DNA of 13,150 nt from Virgibacillus salarius (GCF_039521925.1 NZ_BAAACY010000015.1:1-13150); one strand, 5' to 3'; positions 6,557 to 13,076 are shown, counted from the first letter of the stretch. A program made the numbers and translations. Notes: generated by a model from the sequence alone, not told the origin.

Positions 6557-7042
6557 ATGAAAATTGGGATTGGCAGTGATCATAATGGATATGCATTTAA
6601 AGAATCTATAAAAGAATTTTTGAAGGATACAGAACATGAAATGATTGATTATGGATGTCATTCCTGTAATGCTGTTGACTATCCAGATGTAGCCTTTGAA
6701 GTTTCGCAGGCGATTCGAGCAGGAGAATTAAATAGGGGAATATTAATTTGTGGAACAGGCATTGGTGTATGTATAGCTGCAAATAAATATCCGGGAATTC
6801 GTGCTGCCCTTGCTCACGATACGTACTCTGCAGAACGTGCCCAGTTAAGTAATAATGCACAAATTATAACAATGGGTGCACAAATTATTGGCATTGAAAT
6901 TGGAAAAAAGGTGGTTGAGGCCTTTTTAAATGTTTCTTGGGCAAATGGTTCAAAACGAAAAGTAGATAAAATTATTGAAAACGAAAAGAAATTTTTAAAT
7001 CAAAGTTGTGAAGAAGTAGCTGCAGGTAATCATTGCAGCTAA
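6557..7042 (+). CDS. rpiB: RpiB/LacAB-family sugar-phosphate isomerase (likely D-erythrulose 4-phosphate isomerase)
   Basis: A 161-residue isomerase of the RpiB/LacAB family that interconverts a ketose phosphate and an aldose phosphate through an enediol. Visible features are SDHNGY (Asp8, His9) at the N-terminus and the active-site loop GILICGTGIG with the catalytic base Cys65 and Thr67. At the position of E. coli RpiB His99 (ring opening) this protein has Ser98, in AQLSNNAQ. Erythrulose 4-phosphate and erythrose 4-phosphate cannot form a furanose ring, so that His would be unnecessary. The protein is about 12 residues longer than the usual 149, ending in a Cys-containing tail. AUG at 6557 is preceded by GGGGGC. 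It starts the second transcription unit, 17 nt before glpX. Ribose 5-phosphate isomerase remains the family default, but the dhaKL context points to a DerI/EryI-like role. Confidence 0.88.
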   Translation: MKIGIGSDHNGYAFKESIKEFLKDTEHEMIDYGCHSCNAVDYPDVAFEVSQAIRAGELNRGILICGTGIGVCIAANKYPGIRAALAHDTYSAERAQLSNNAQIITMGAQIIGIEIGKKVVEAFLNVSWANGSKRKVDKIIENEKKFLNQSCEEVAAGNHCS

Positions 7043-7059
7043 ACTAGGGGGAGTATCTA

Positions 7060-8007
7060 ATGCAAGCATTGTTATTAGATTTTTTGAAGGTTACTGAAGC
7101 AGCTGCGATTGCATCAAAGCCTTGGGTTGGGAGTGGAGATAAAATTGCAGCTGATGAAGCAGCAACATCCGCTATGAGAGAGGAACTGAATCGACTAAAG
7201 ATGAGTGGGACTGTTGTAATTGGTGAAGGGGAAATAGATGAGGCCCCCATGTTGTACATTGGTGAAAAGGTAGGTATTGGAACAGGTCCTGCTGTTGATA
7301 TTGCAGTGGATCCTATTGAAGGAACAACACCAATCGTCAATGGACAAAGAAATGCCATTACAGTGATCGCCGCAGCTGAAAGGGGCTCGTTACTTCATGC
7401 ACCAGATATGTACATGAAAAAGCTAGCTGTCGGCTCAAAAGCAAAAGGGAAAATTGATATTGAAGCCCCGTTAGAAGATAATTTACACACGTTGGCAAAG
7501 GCGTTAGATAAACCGATGGATCAATTAAATATTCTTATTCAAGATCGACCAAGACACAGAGAATATATTAATCGTATTCGGAATTGTGGTGCAAACGTAC
7601 TTTTATTCAATGATGGAGATGTTATTTATGCGACTGCGACTTGTATGGAAGAATTAGATATTGATATGTTTCTGGGGATTGGTGGAGCACCAGAAGGGGT
7701 GTTGGGAGCTGTTGCAGCACGATGTCTTGGTGGAGAGATGCAGGCAAAGCTAATGCCCAGGAATAGCGAGGAAATACAACGATGTTTACAAATGGGAATA
7801 GTAAACCCGGAACAAGCATTAACTCATCAACAATTAGTAAATACGGATAATTGCATTTTCGCTGCTACGGGAATTACCGCAAATTTATTTCTAAACGGAA
7901 TAAAGACGGTCAATGGGAATTATATTACACATTCTATTTTAGTGAACGGAAAAGATAAGCAATTACGATATGTTGAAAGTACGTATCCCATTTTAACGAC
8001 TGCATAA
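7060..8007 (+). CDS. glpX: Class II fructose-1,6-bisphosphatase GlpX (possible sedoheptulose-1,7-bisphosphatase)
   Basis: A 315-residue metal-dependent sugar bisphosphatase of the GlpX family. Residues aligning with the E. coli GlpX metal and phosphate site are present: Asp32 in GDKIAADEAA, Glu56 in IGEGEIDEAPM, Asp84, Glu87 and Thr89 in DPIEGTTP, and Glu212 in GGAPEGVLGA. Length is close to the family's 320-335. AGGGGGAG precedes the ATG. It is co-transcribed with the isomerase gene, which is unusual, because GlpX normally serves general gluconeogenesis. If the pathway yields erythrose 4-phosphate, aldolase can join it to dihydroxyacetone phosphate as sedoheptulose 1,7-bisphosphate, and a GlpX-type phosphatase could then release sedoheptulose 7-phosphate; dual FBPase/SBPase GlpX enzymes are known in Bacillus methanolicus. 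It may equally supply fructose 6-phosphate for transketolase. Enzyme identity is firm, the extra role is inference. Confidence 0.9.
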   Translation: MQALLLDFLKVTEAAAIASKPWVGSGDKIAADEAATSAMREELNRLKMSGTVVIGEGEIDEAPMLYIGEKVGIGTGPAVDIAVDPIEGTTPIVNGQRNAITVIAAAERGSLLHAPDMYMKKLAVGSKAKGKIDIEAPLEDNLHTLAKALDKPMDQLNILIQDRPRHREYINRIRNCGANVLLFNDGDVIYATATCMEELDIDMFLGIGGAPEGVLGAVAARCLGGEMQAKLMPRNSEEIQRCLQMGIVNPEQALTHQQLVNTDNCIFAATGITANLFLNGIKTVNGNYITHSILVNGKDKQLRYVESTYPILTTA

Positions 8008-8037
8008 ACATAGTGTTGATAATTTTTGTGGTATTAA

Positions 8038-8071
8038 CAATCAGCGGGGATAACAAACCCCCCGCTGATTG
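8038..8071. terminator. Hairpin between convergent glpX and M3 peptidase genes
   Basis: CAATCAGCGGGG (8038-8049) pairs perfectly with CCCCGCTGATTG (8060-8071) over a 10-nt loop. It is GC-rich and lies between converging genes, so it likely ends both transcripts. The T-runs on either side are short, so termination may lean on the stem's strength. Confidence 0.7.
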
Positions 8072-8080
8072 AAGTTTCAC

Positions 8081-9781
8081 TTATAAAGCTTGATCATCTA
8101 TAGAAGACAACCAATCCTTTATGGTTTCTACAACAGATTCTACCGTCCCTTCACTAAAAGGTGAAGAGAGATTCGCTGATTTTACCAGTTGTAAGAAAGG
8201 TATAGAACCTCCAAGCTTGCATAGTTTGATGTAATCTTTCCATGCTGATTCATGATCTTCACGTGATCGTTTCCAAAATTGGAAGGCGCAGATTTGAGCT
8301 AACGTATAATCAATATAGTAGAAAGGGCTATCATATATATGTCCTTGGCGCTGCCAAAAACCACCAGATTCAAGATAATCATTGCCGTCATAATCACGAT
8401 GTGGTAGGTAAATCGCTTCGAGATTCCTCCAAGCTTGTTTTCGCTCTGCAGGTGACCATTGTGGATTTTCGTATACGAGATGCTGGAATTCATCCACTGC
8501 TACACCGTATGGTAAAAATAGCAGACCTTCAGTTAAGTGAGCATATTTATATTTTTCAGTATCCTCTCCGAAGAAATACTTCATCCATGGCCATGTGAAA
8601 AATTCCATGCTCATTGAATGGATTTCCGCAGCCTCTGATGTTGGAAATAAATATTCAGGAATTCTAAAATGACTACTTGCGTATGCTTGAAAGGCATGAC
8701 CAGCTTCATGTGTAAGAACATCTATATCTCCTGACGTTCCATTGAAATTAGCAAAAATAAATGGAGCTTGATAATCTTCTATTATCGTGCAGTAGCCTCC
8801 AGCTTCTTTTCCCTTTTTTGCTTCCAAATCCATTAAATGTCGATCCAACATAAATTGAAAGAATTCGTTAGTCTCAGGAGAAAGCTCTTTATACATTTTT
8901 TTACCATTCTCAATAATCCACTCCGGATTGCCCTTTGGTGTTGCATTTCCGCTTTGAAAACGGAAATTTTCATCGTAAAATTTTAATGTATCCACACCAA
9001 TACGTTTTCCCTGCTGGTTATATAGCTCCGAAGCTAAAGGAACAATGACATCTTTTACTTGCTTACGGAAATTATGGACCATCTCAGCATCGTAATCGAT
9101 GCGCTGCATCCGTAGATAGCCTACCTCCACAAAATTTTTATACCCCAGTGTTGTCGCTATTTCATGTCTGATTTTTACTAATTGATCATATATCTCATCA
9201 AATTGCTCGCGGTGTGTGTTAAAAAATTCTGCACTAGCTAAGCTTGCTTCTTTTCGAACATTGCGATCTTTATCCTGAGCAAATGGTCCAAGTTGTGCAA
9301 GTGTATAAGTTTCTCCTTGAAACTCGACTTCAGCGGATGCTACTAGTTTTGCGTATGCGGAAGTCAATCTATTTTCTTTTTGAAGCAATGGAATAATTTC
9401 TTGTGAAAATGCTTTTAATTCGCATTCTGCAATGTGAAAAAGTTGAGCCCCCCATTGTTTTTCTAATTCATCTCGGTATGGAGAAGCTACTAATTCTTTA
9501 TAAAAATCAAAGGTAAGGCCTCTTATTTCTGGCTCTGCCTCGTCAAAGAAATCCCTCTCATTTTGATAGTATTCAACATTTGTATCAATAGAAGCTCGAA
9601 TATAGACCAAATTGAACATAGTTGATAATCGATTTCGAAAATCGTTAATTGCTGTTAAGGATTGATTTGCCTGGTCGAGTGATTGAGCTTGTGTAAAAGC
9701 AGTTACTAACTTTTTGAATGTTAGCTTTACTTGAGGTAAATTAGGGCGTTCATATGTATAATTTTCAAATGTTGTTTGCAT
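8081..9781 (-). CDS. M3 family zinc oligoendopeptidase
   Basis: A 566-residue cytosolic metallopeptidase of family M3 (thimet oligopeptidase/PepF clan) that cuts short peptides. The zinc site is HEAGH (His358, Glu359, His362), with the third ligand probably Glu386 in EIHSMSMEFF, 24 residues downstream as in the family. The remainder is the long helical shell seen in M3 enzymes, with no signal peptide. Its length matches the M3 oligoendopeptidase group of about 550-570 residues and is shorter than classical PepF of about 600, so I give no symbol. AGGAGG lies just before the ATG at 9781. A promoter with TTGACT and TACAAT lies about 65 nt upstream. It stands alone, divergent from the response regulator and convergent with glpX; no link to the polyol pathway is visible. 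Confidence 0.92.
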   Translation of the reverse strand: MQTTFENYTYERPNLPQVKLTFKKLVTAFTQAQSLDQANQSLTAINDFRNRLSTMFNLVYIRASIDTNVEYYQNERDFFDEAEPEIRGLTFDFYKELVASPYRDELEKQWGAQLFHIAECELKAFSQEIIPLLQKENRLTSAYAKLVASAEVEFQGETYTLAQLGPFAQDKDRNVRKEASLASAEFFNTHREQFDEIYDQLVKIRHEIATTLGYKNFVEVGYLRMQRIDYDAEMVHNFRKQVKDVIVPLASELYNQQGKRIGVDTLKFYDENFRFQSGNATPKGNPEWIIENGKKMYKELSPETNEFFQFMLDRHLMDLEAKKGKEAGGYCTIIEDYQAPFIFANFNGTSGDIDVLTHEAGHAFQAYASSHFRIPEYLFPTSEAAEIHSMSMEFFTWPWMKYFFGEDTEKYKYAHLTEGLLFLPYGVAVDEFQHLVYENPQWSPAERKQAWRNLEAIYLPHRDYDGNDYLESGGFWQRQGHIYDSPFYYIDYTLAQICAFQFWKRSREDHESAWKDYIKLCKLGGSIPFLQLVKSANLSSPFSEGTVESVVETIKDWLSSIDDQAL

Positions 9782-9846
9782 GATTATCCTCCTTATCTTT
9801 CCTAATATATATTATTCAACATAAATGCCAAAATGTCCTTTTAAGT

Positions 9847-9874
9847 ATTGTAAAAGACTATTAAAGCTAGTCAA
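9847..9874 (-). promoter_or_regulatory. Promoter of the M3 peptidase gene
   Basis: On the - strand TTGACT (9874-9869) and TACAAT (9852-9847) are 16 nt apart, each one mismatch from the sigma-A consensus. A small dyad GACTA/TAGTC spans the spacer and -35 and could be an operator or chance. Confidence 0.6.
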
Positions 9875-9950
9875 AATATCTATGTACCTCCTATAATAAA
9901 GCGAGTAGACAATAATTATGAAACTAACTGTAAAATAAAACAGAGAAAAC

Positions 9951-9978
9951 TGGAAAAATCTATCTTGTGTAGTATAAT
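9951..9978 (+). promoter_or_regulatory. Candidate promoter of the response regulator
   Basis: A perfect TATAAT (9973-9978) lies about 68 nt before the start codon, with TGGAAA (9951-9956) 16 nt upstream as a fair -35. The -10 is convincing, the -35 less so. The rest of the 264-nt gap between peptidase and regulator shows no other gene. Confidence 0.5.
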
Positions 9979-10045
9979 AGTCATATGCTGATTTTACTGA
10001 AAATTTAAATTCTTATCATTATATTATTGAGTAAGGTGATGGTTG

Positions 10046-10768
10046 ATGGCAAGCGAGAGAATATTAATTGTTGACGACGATTTAGACATGCTAGAGGTCT
10101 TGGGATTATATTTGACGAAAAATGGATTCTCGGTTCATTTAGCAGAAGATGGTTACCAAGCAATCGAATGTGTGGATAAAATAAATCCTGATTTAATATT
10201 ATTAGATGTCATGATGCCTTATTTAGATGGATATGAATTTTGTCAAATGATCCGAAAAAAATCAGAAATTCCTATATTATTCCTTAGTTCGAAGGAAGAG
10301 GATGTAGACAAGATCCTTGGTCTTGGAGTTGGTGGAGATGATTTTATCCCAAAGAGTACAAGTATGCCAGTTATTGTAGCGAAGGTTAAAGCACATTAAC
10401 GACGTCATCGAGTATTATCGACCAAAGTTGAAGGAGAAACTACCTATGCAACGGCTAAGCAAATTATCTATCCTGGAATTTTGATAAAACCCGAAAGTAT
10501 TGAAGTGATAGCGCACGGAAAACAGGTGAAATTATCTGCAAAAGAATTTCAACTACTGTATTTGATGGCAAGTAATCCCAATCGCGTTTATAGTGTGGAG
10601 CAGTTATTTGAATTGATTTGGGGAGTGAACAGTCTTGGGGATCATCGAACAGTTATGGTCCATATAAGTAATATTCGGAAGAAAATAGAGCATAATCCAG
10701 AAGACCCCCAATATATACAAACGATCCGAGGTATAGGATATAGGTTTACTAGTGAGCAGCGTAATTAG
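10046..10768 (+). pseudogene. OmpR-family response regulator split by an in-frame stop
   Basis: One reading frame encodes a receiver domain, an in-frame TAA at 10397-10399, a linker and a winged-helix DNA-binding domain. The receiver shows the acidic pocket (Asp10-12), phospho-acceptor Asp54 in LLDVMMP, Ser81/Ser82 and Lys103. The C-terminal part (about 10481-10768) has the OmpR pattern: LSAKEFQLLYLMASNPNRVYS, then HRTVMVHISNIRKKIE and IRGIGYRF. Around the stop the frame reads KVKAH-stop-RRHRVL, where intact relatives have an ALLRR-like junction, so a Leu codon TTA changed to TAA is the simplest explanation. The upper fragment is a complete 117-residue receiver. A TTG at 10481 could restart the lower part but has no ribosome site. 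The ATG at 10046 is preceded by AAGGTG. It is probably the former partner of the signalling protein that starts at 11409. Confidence 0.85.
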
Positions 10769-10905
10769 TAGTCTTTTTCTTTTATACATTTAATGAAGAA
10801 ACGTACTTCGTTTGTAGTAAACCCATAGAATTTAGCTAAGGAAATTAATTGAATCCATTCTTCATCGTATTGACATTGATTCTGAGTAATCTCCTGTTTT
10901 TTCAT
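10765..10905 (-). CDS. SinI-like anti-repressor small protein (46 aa)
   Basis: A short gene encoding 46 residues, starting MKKQEITQNQ and ending CIKEKDY. The core DEEWIQLISLAKFYGFTTNE followed by VRFFI matches the pattern of the SinI anti-repressor domain (D-x-E-W-x-x-L-I/M-x-x-A-K..., then E-V/I-R-x-F/Y-I/L), as in Bacillus SinI and SlrA. SinI proteins are helical hooks that bind SinR-type repressors and free biofilm genes. A strong AGGGGGAG lies 6 nt before the ATG, which supports expression. Its stop codon overlaps the response regulator's stop by 4 nt, tail to tail. No SinR-like repressor lies in the window, so its partner must be elsewhere, if it still has one. It lacks SinI's longer C-terminal tail. 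An upstream inverted repeat could mask its ribosome site. Confidence 0.7.
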   Translation of the reverse strand: MKKQEITQNQCQYDEEWIQLISLAKFYGFTTNEVRFFIKCIKEKDY

Positions 10906-10908
10906 TCT

Positions 10909-10957
10909 AACTCCCCCTTTATTTATAAGATTAAATAATCATGTATAAAGGGAGTTT
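10909..10957 (-). promoter_or_regulatory. Inverted repeat covering the ribosome site of the SinI-like gene
   Basis: In the - strand RNA an arm complementary to the ribosome site (10957-10945, ACTCCCTTTAT core) can pair with 10922-10909 (ATAAAGGGGGAGT), across a 22-nt loop and with a 2-nt bulge. The second arm contains the AGGGGGAG Shine-Dalgarno sequence. This would hold translation off until the stem opens, or it may reflect an old element end. Confidence 0.5.
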
Positions 10958-11008
10958 AAAATTAATTAAATTTTCATTTAAATATAGTTAAAGAGTCAAA
11001 TGTGTTCG

Positions 11009-11245
11009 TTAACGTACTTCCGAAAGAAGTCTCCATTTACGAGAAAGTTTACGTTGTTCTTTTGCTAATTTATTAAGTATTTGTCGATAAAACTTACCAA
11101 AGCTTGTTCGAGTTGCGGAAATATCCAACCAATGCCTATAGAAATTAGAACATACGCTTGTTCGTGTGGGTTAAATCTCGATAGAGATTATAATTCAGCT
11201 CTCCATATCAAAAAAGAAGGCATTCGCTTATTAGCAAGTGCCTAA
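11009..11245. mobile_element. IS200/IS605-type TnpB remnant with inverted internal piece
   Basis: The + strand from about 11096 to 11245 encodes the C-terminus of a TnpB nuclease: two-part zinc finger (CSSCG then CSCG), the last RuvC aspartate in LDRDYNSA, and the ending KKEGIRLLASA. The stretch just before it reads as TnpB only on the opposite strand: complement 11098-11009 encodes GKFYRQILNKLAKEQRKLSR, the basic region that normally lies well upstream in the same strand. So an internal piece has been inverted and most of the gene is lost. No open frame joins the parts, and no TnpA transposase is seen. The protein cannot be functional here. The left boundary of the element is unclear, somewhere between 10957 and 11009. 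Confidence 0.75.
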
Positions 11246-11374
11246 TGAAAATATAAACTCTTGGAACAAGAGGGTTAGCTTGGTCCATTTCGTCAGCTAC
11301 CAAAAGTGGCGATTACCCAAGAAGCCCCCACTTCAAGCAACCCGTAAGGGTGGTAAGTGGTGGGAGTAGTTCAC
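11246..11374 (+). ncRNA. IS200/IS605 right end with omega-RNA-like scaffold
   Basis: Downstream of the TnpB stop lies about 130 nt with the look of an IS605-family right end and TnpB guide-RNA scaffold. CCCCCACTT (11325-11333) pairs with AAGTGGTGGG (11355-11364), with one bulged T. Inside it ACCC-GTAA-GGGT forms a small stem with a GNRA-type tetraloop. The end AGTAGTTCAC (11365-11374) is typical of these elements. In known systems the RNA reads past this end into flanking DNA as the guide, here from 11375. Whether it is transcribed is unknown, since its own TnpB gene is broken. Confidence 0.5.
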
Positions 11375-11408
11375 GAAGCAATTCTTGAAAATAGGGAGAG
11401 ATGTTTTC

Positions 11409-13013
11409 ATGATAACATTACCAGGGTACCGAATAGTAGATACGGTGATTGAAGCAGATACTTGGGATTTATATAAGGCATTCTCCATGCAAGATAAAGC
11501 GATAGTCTGTATAAAAAAAGACACTAAAAGTACAAATTACGCTCAACGCAAGGCGGAGGTGCTTCATGATTTTTATATGGCAAAGCAGTTAACGAGTAAT
11601 TATGTTCTTAAACCCTTGCAACGAAAGAATCATGGTGGCGATATATATATAGTGATGGAGCCGTTTTCTGGTAGAACGCTAATGGATTGGTATGAAAATA
11701 GTAAACCAACTGTCAAAGATTTAATAGCTATTGCCTTAAGAATAGCACATGCACTTGGTACAATACATCAAGAGCGCGTTATACATAAATCTATTCATCC
11801 TCAAAATATTTTAATAGCTTCACAAGGGAATGGCATTAAGATAACAGGGTTTTATCAATCAACAACACTTTCGTCTGAGCTTCCACATCCAAATGTAAGT
11901 CCTTATCAAATAAAAGATCATATTGCATATATGTCCCCGGAACAAACAGGTAAAATGAACAGGTCGTTGGATTATCGTACAGATCTATACGCTCTTGGAG
12001 TCGTTTTATATGAGATGCTTACTGGAGATTTGCCATTTCAAACAGATCATCCCGCAGAAATGATTCATGCTCACCTCACAAAATTACCAATTGACCCAAG
12101 TAGTATTACTACAAAAATACCAGTAATGCTATCAACGATCATTATGAAACTTTTAGAAAAAATGCCTGAAACTCGGTACCAAAGCGCTTTTGGTTTAAAA
12201 GAGGACTTAGCGATTTGTTTAAATCAGACCGGTACCATCGTTCCTTTCATACTTCAACAAAAAGATAAAGCTAGCGTTTATGAAAGACCAAGCGAATTGT
12301 TTGGCAGAGAAGAAGCTAGTAAGCAGCTGTTAGAAGGTTTTTACCGTATTAAAGAGGGAGGCACAGAATTTCTTCTAGTACCAGGACCTTCAGGTATTGG
12401 CAAGACAGTGTTGATAAATGAGTTACATAAACCACTTGTTAAGGAAAAGGGATATTTTATTTCCGGGAAATTTATGCACCTAAATAAGGAGATACCATAT
12501 GCGCCAATTATTCATGCATTCCAGATATTATTACGGCAAATTCTATCAGAAGGAGAAGCAAGTACTGCGAAGTGGAGAAGTCGCTTAATAGAAGAATTAG
12601 ATACGTATACAGCTGTCATTGTCAATTTTATCCCTGAGATAAAATGGTTGATTGGCTCACAAGCAGAACAAAGTGATCTTCCTCCTGAAGGAATTCATAA
12701 TCGCTTCAGACAAGCAATTAGGAGGTTTATTGGTGTTTTCGCTAAAGGAGATCATCCACTTGTTTTATTTTTAGATGATTTACAATGGGCGGATAGTGCT
12801 ACACTTGATTTGATTCATTATCTCTTAATCAATCCTAATAATCAGCATTTACTTATTATAGGCGCATATCGTGATAATGAAATATTTGTCGGGCACCCAT
12901 TTGAAGCAATGCTAGAAAGGCTAAAACAAGAAAAAGTACAGATTACAAAAATTCCAATTCACCCTCTAACGAAAAAGCATATAAAGGAGTGGGGCTGGGA
13001 CAAAACCCAGTAA
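11409..13013 (+). CDS. Protein-kinase-like/AAA ATPase signalling protein, truncated by an insertion sequence
   Basis: The frame gives 534 residues, the N-terminal part of a large multidomain sensor (kinase-like domain, AAA ATPase, usually followed by GAF/PAS and histidine kinase). Residues 7-275 have the Ser/Thr kinase fold with Lys36/37, APE-like YMSPEQ (174-179) and TDLYALGVVLYEML. However, HRD is HKS (126-128) and DFG is GFY (147-149), and there is no glycine loop, so it looks like a pseudokinase. Residues 297-530 are an AAA module with FGREEA, Walker A GPSGIGKT (326-333), Walker B LVLFLDDLQWAD (451-462) and Arg488. The last residues GWDKTQ come from the insertion sequence at about 12991, after which the rest is lost from the frame. 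The ATG at 11409 has AGGGAGAG upstream; a TTG at 11385 is less likely. It starts only 34 nt after the IS605 right end, so its original promoter is probably gone. Confidence 0.8.
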   Translation: MITLPGYRIVDTVIEADTWDLYKAFSMQDKAIVCIKKDTKSTNYAQRKAEVLHDFYMAKQLTSNYVLKPLQRKNHGGDIYIVMEPFSGRTLMDWYENSKPTVKDLIAIALRIAHALGTIHQERVIHKSIHPQNILIASQGNGIKITGFYQSTTLSSELPHPNVSPYQIKDHIAYMSPEQTGKMNRSLDYRTDLYALGVVLYEMLTGDLPFQTDHPAEMIHAHLTKLPIDPSSITTKIPVMLSTIIMKLLEKMPETRYQSAFGLKEDLAICLNQTGTIVPFILQQKDKASVYERPSELFGREEASKQLLEGFYRIKEGGTEFLLVPGPSGIGKTVLINELHKPLVKEKGYFISGKFMHLNKEIPYAPIIHAFQILLRQILSEGEASTAKWRSRLIEELDTYTAVIVNFIPEIKWLIGSQAEQSDLPPEGIHNRFRQAIRRFIGVFAKGDHPLVLFLDDLQWADSATLDLIHYLLINPNNQHLLIIGAYRDNEIFVGHPFEAMLERLKQEKVQITKIPIHPLTKKHIKEWGWDKTQ

Positions 13014-13017
13014 AATT

Positions 13018-13060
13018 AAAAGTGGTACTCGCCAATAATTTGGTGAGTACCACTTTTTTT
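13018..13060 (+). terminator. Terminator inside the insertion-sequence end
   Basis: The arm 13018-13035 pairs with 13040-13057 over 18 bp with one G-U wobble and a 4-nt loop, followed by T's to 13060. It would stop transcripts entering from the ATPase gene before they reach the transposase, a known self-limiting device of insertion sequences. The flanking A-tract makes it potentially bidirectional. Confidence 0.8.
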
Positions 13061-13076
13061 GAGATTTATGTACGCA

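Noticed and set aside
6455..6661. Small - strand frame across the rpiB promoter
   Set aside because: It covers AT-rich promoter DNA and the rpiB start, its peptide is low-complexity Phe/Ile-rich, and no ribosome site supports it.
1044..8007. Brucella-type erythritol pathway (EryA/B/C)
   Set aside because: No FGGY kinase, no EryB-like FAD dehydrogenase and no TIM-like isomerase are present; only the RpiB step is shared.
10397..10480. Possible frameshift or programmed readthrough in the response regulator
   Set aside because: Both halves are in the same frame, so no shift is needed. TAA is the least leaky stop and I see no readthrough context, so a point mutation is simpler.
10446..10480. ATG at 10446 as a restart for the DNA-binding half
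   Set aside because: It is not in the frame of the winged-helix domain. The in-frame TTG at 10481 has no ribosome site.
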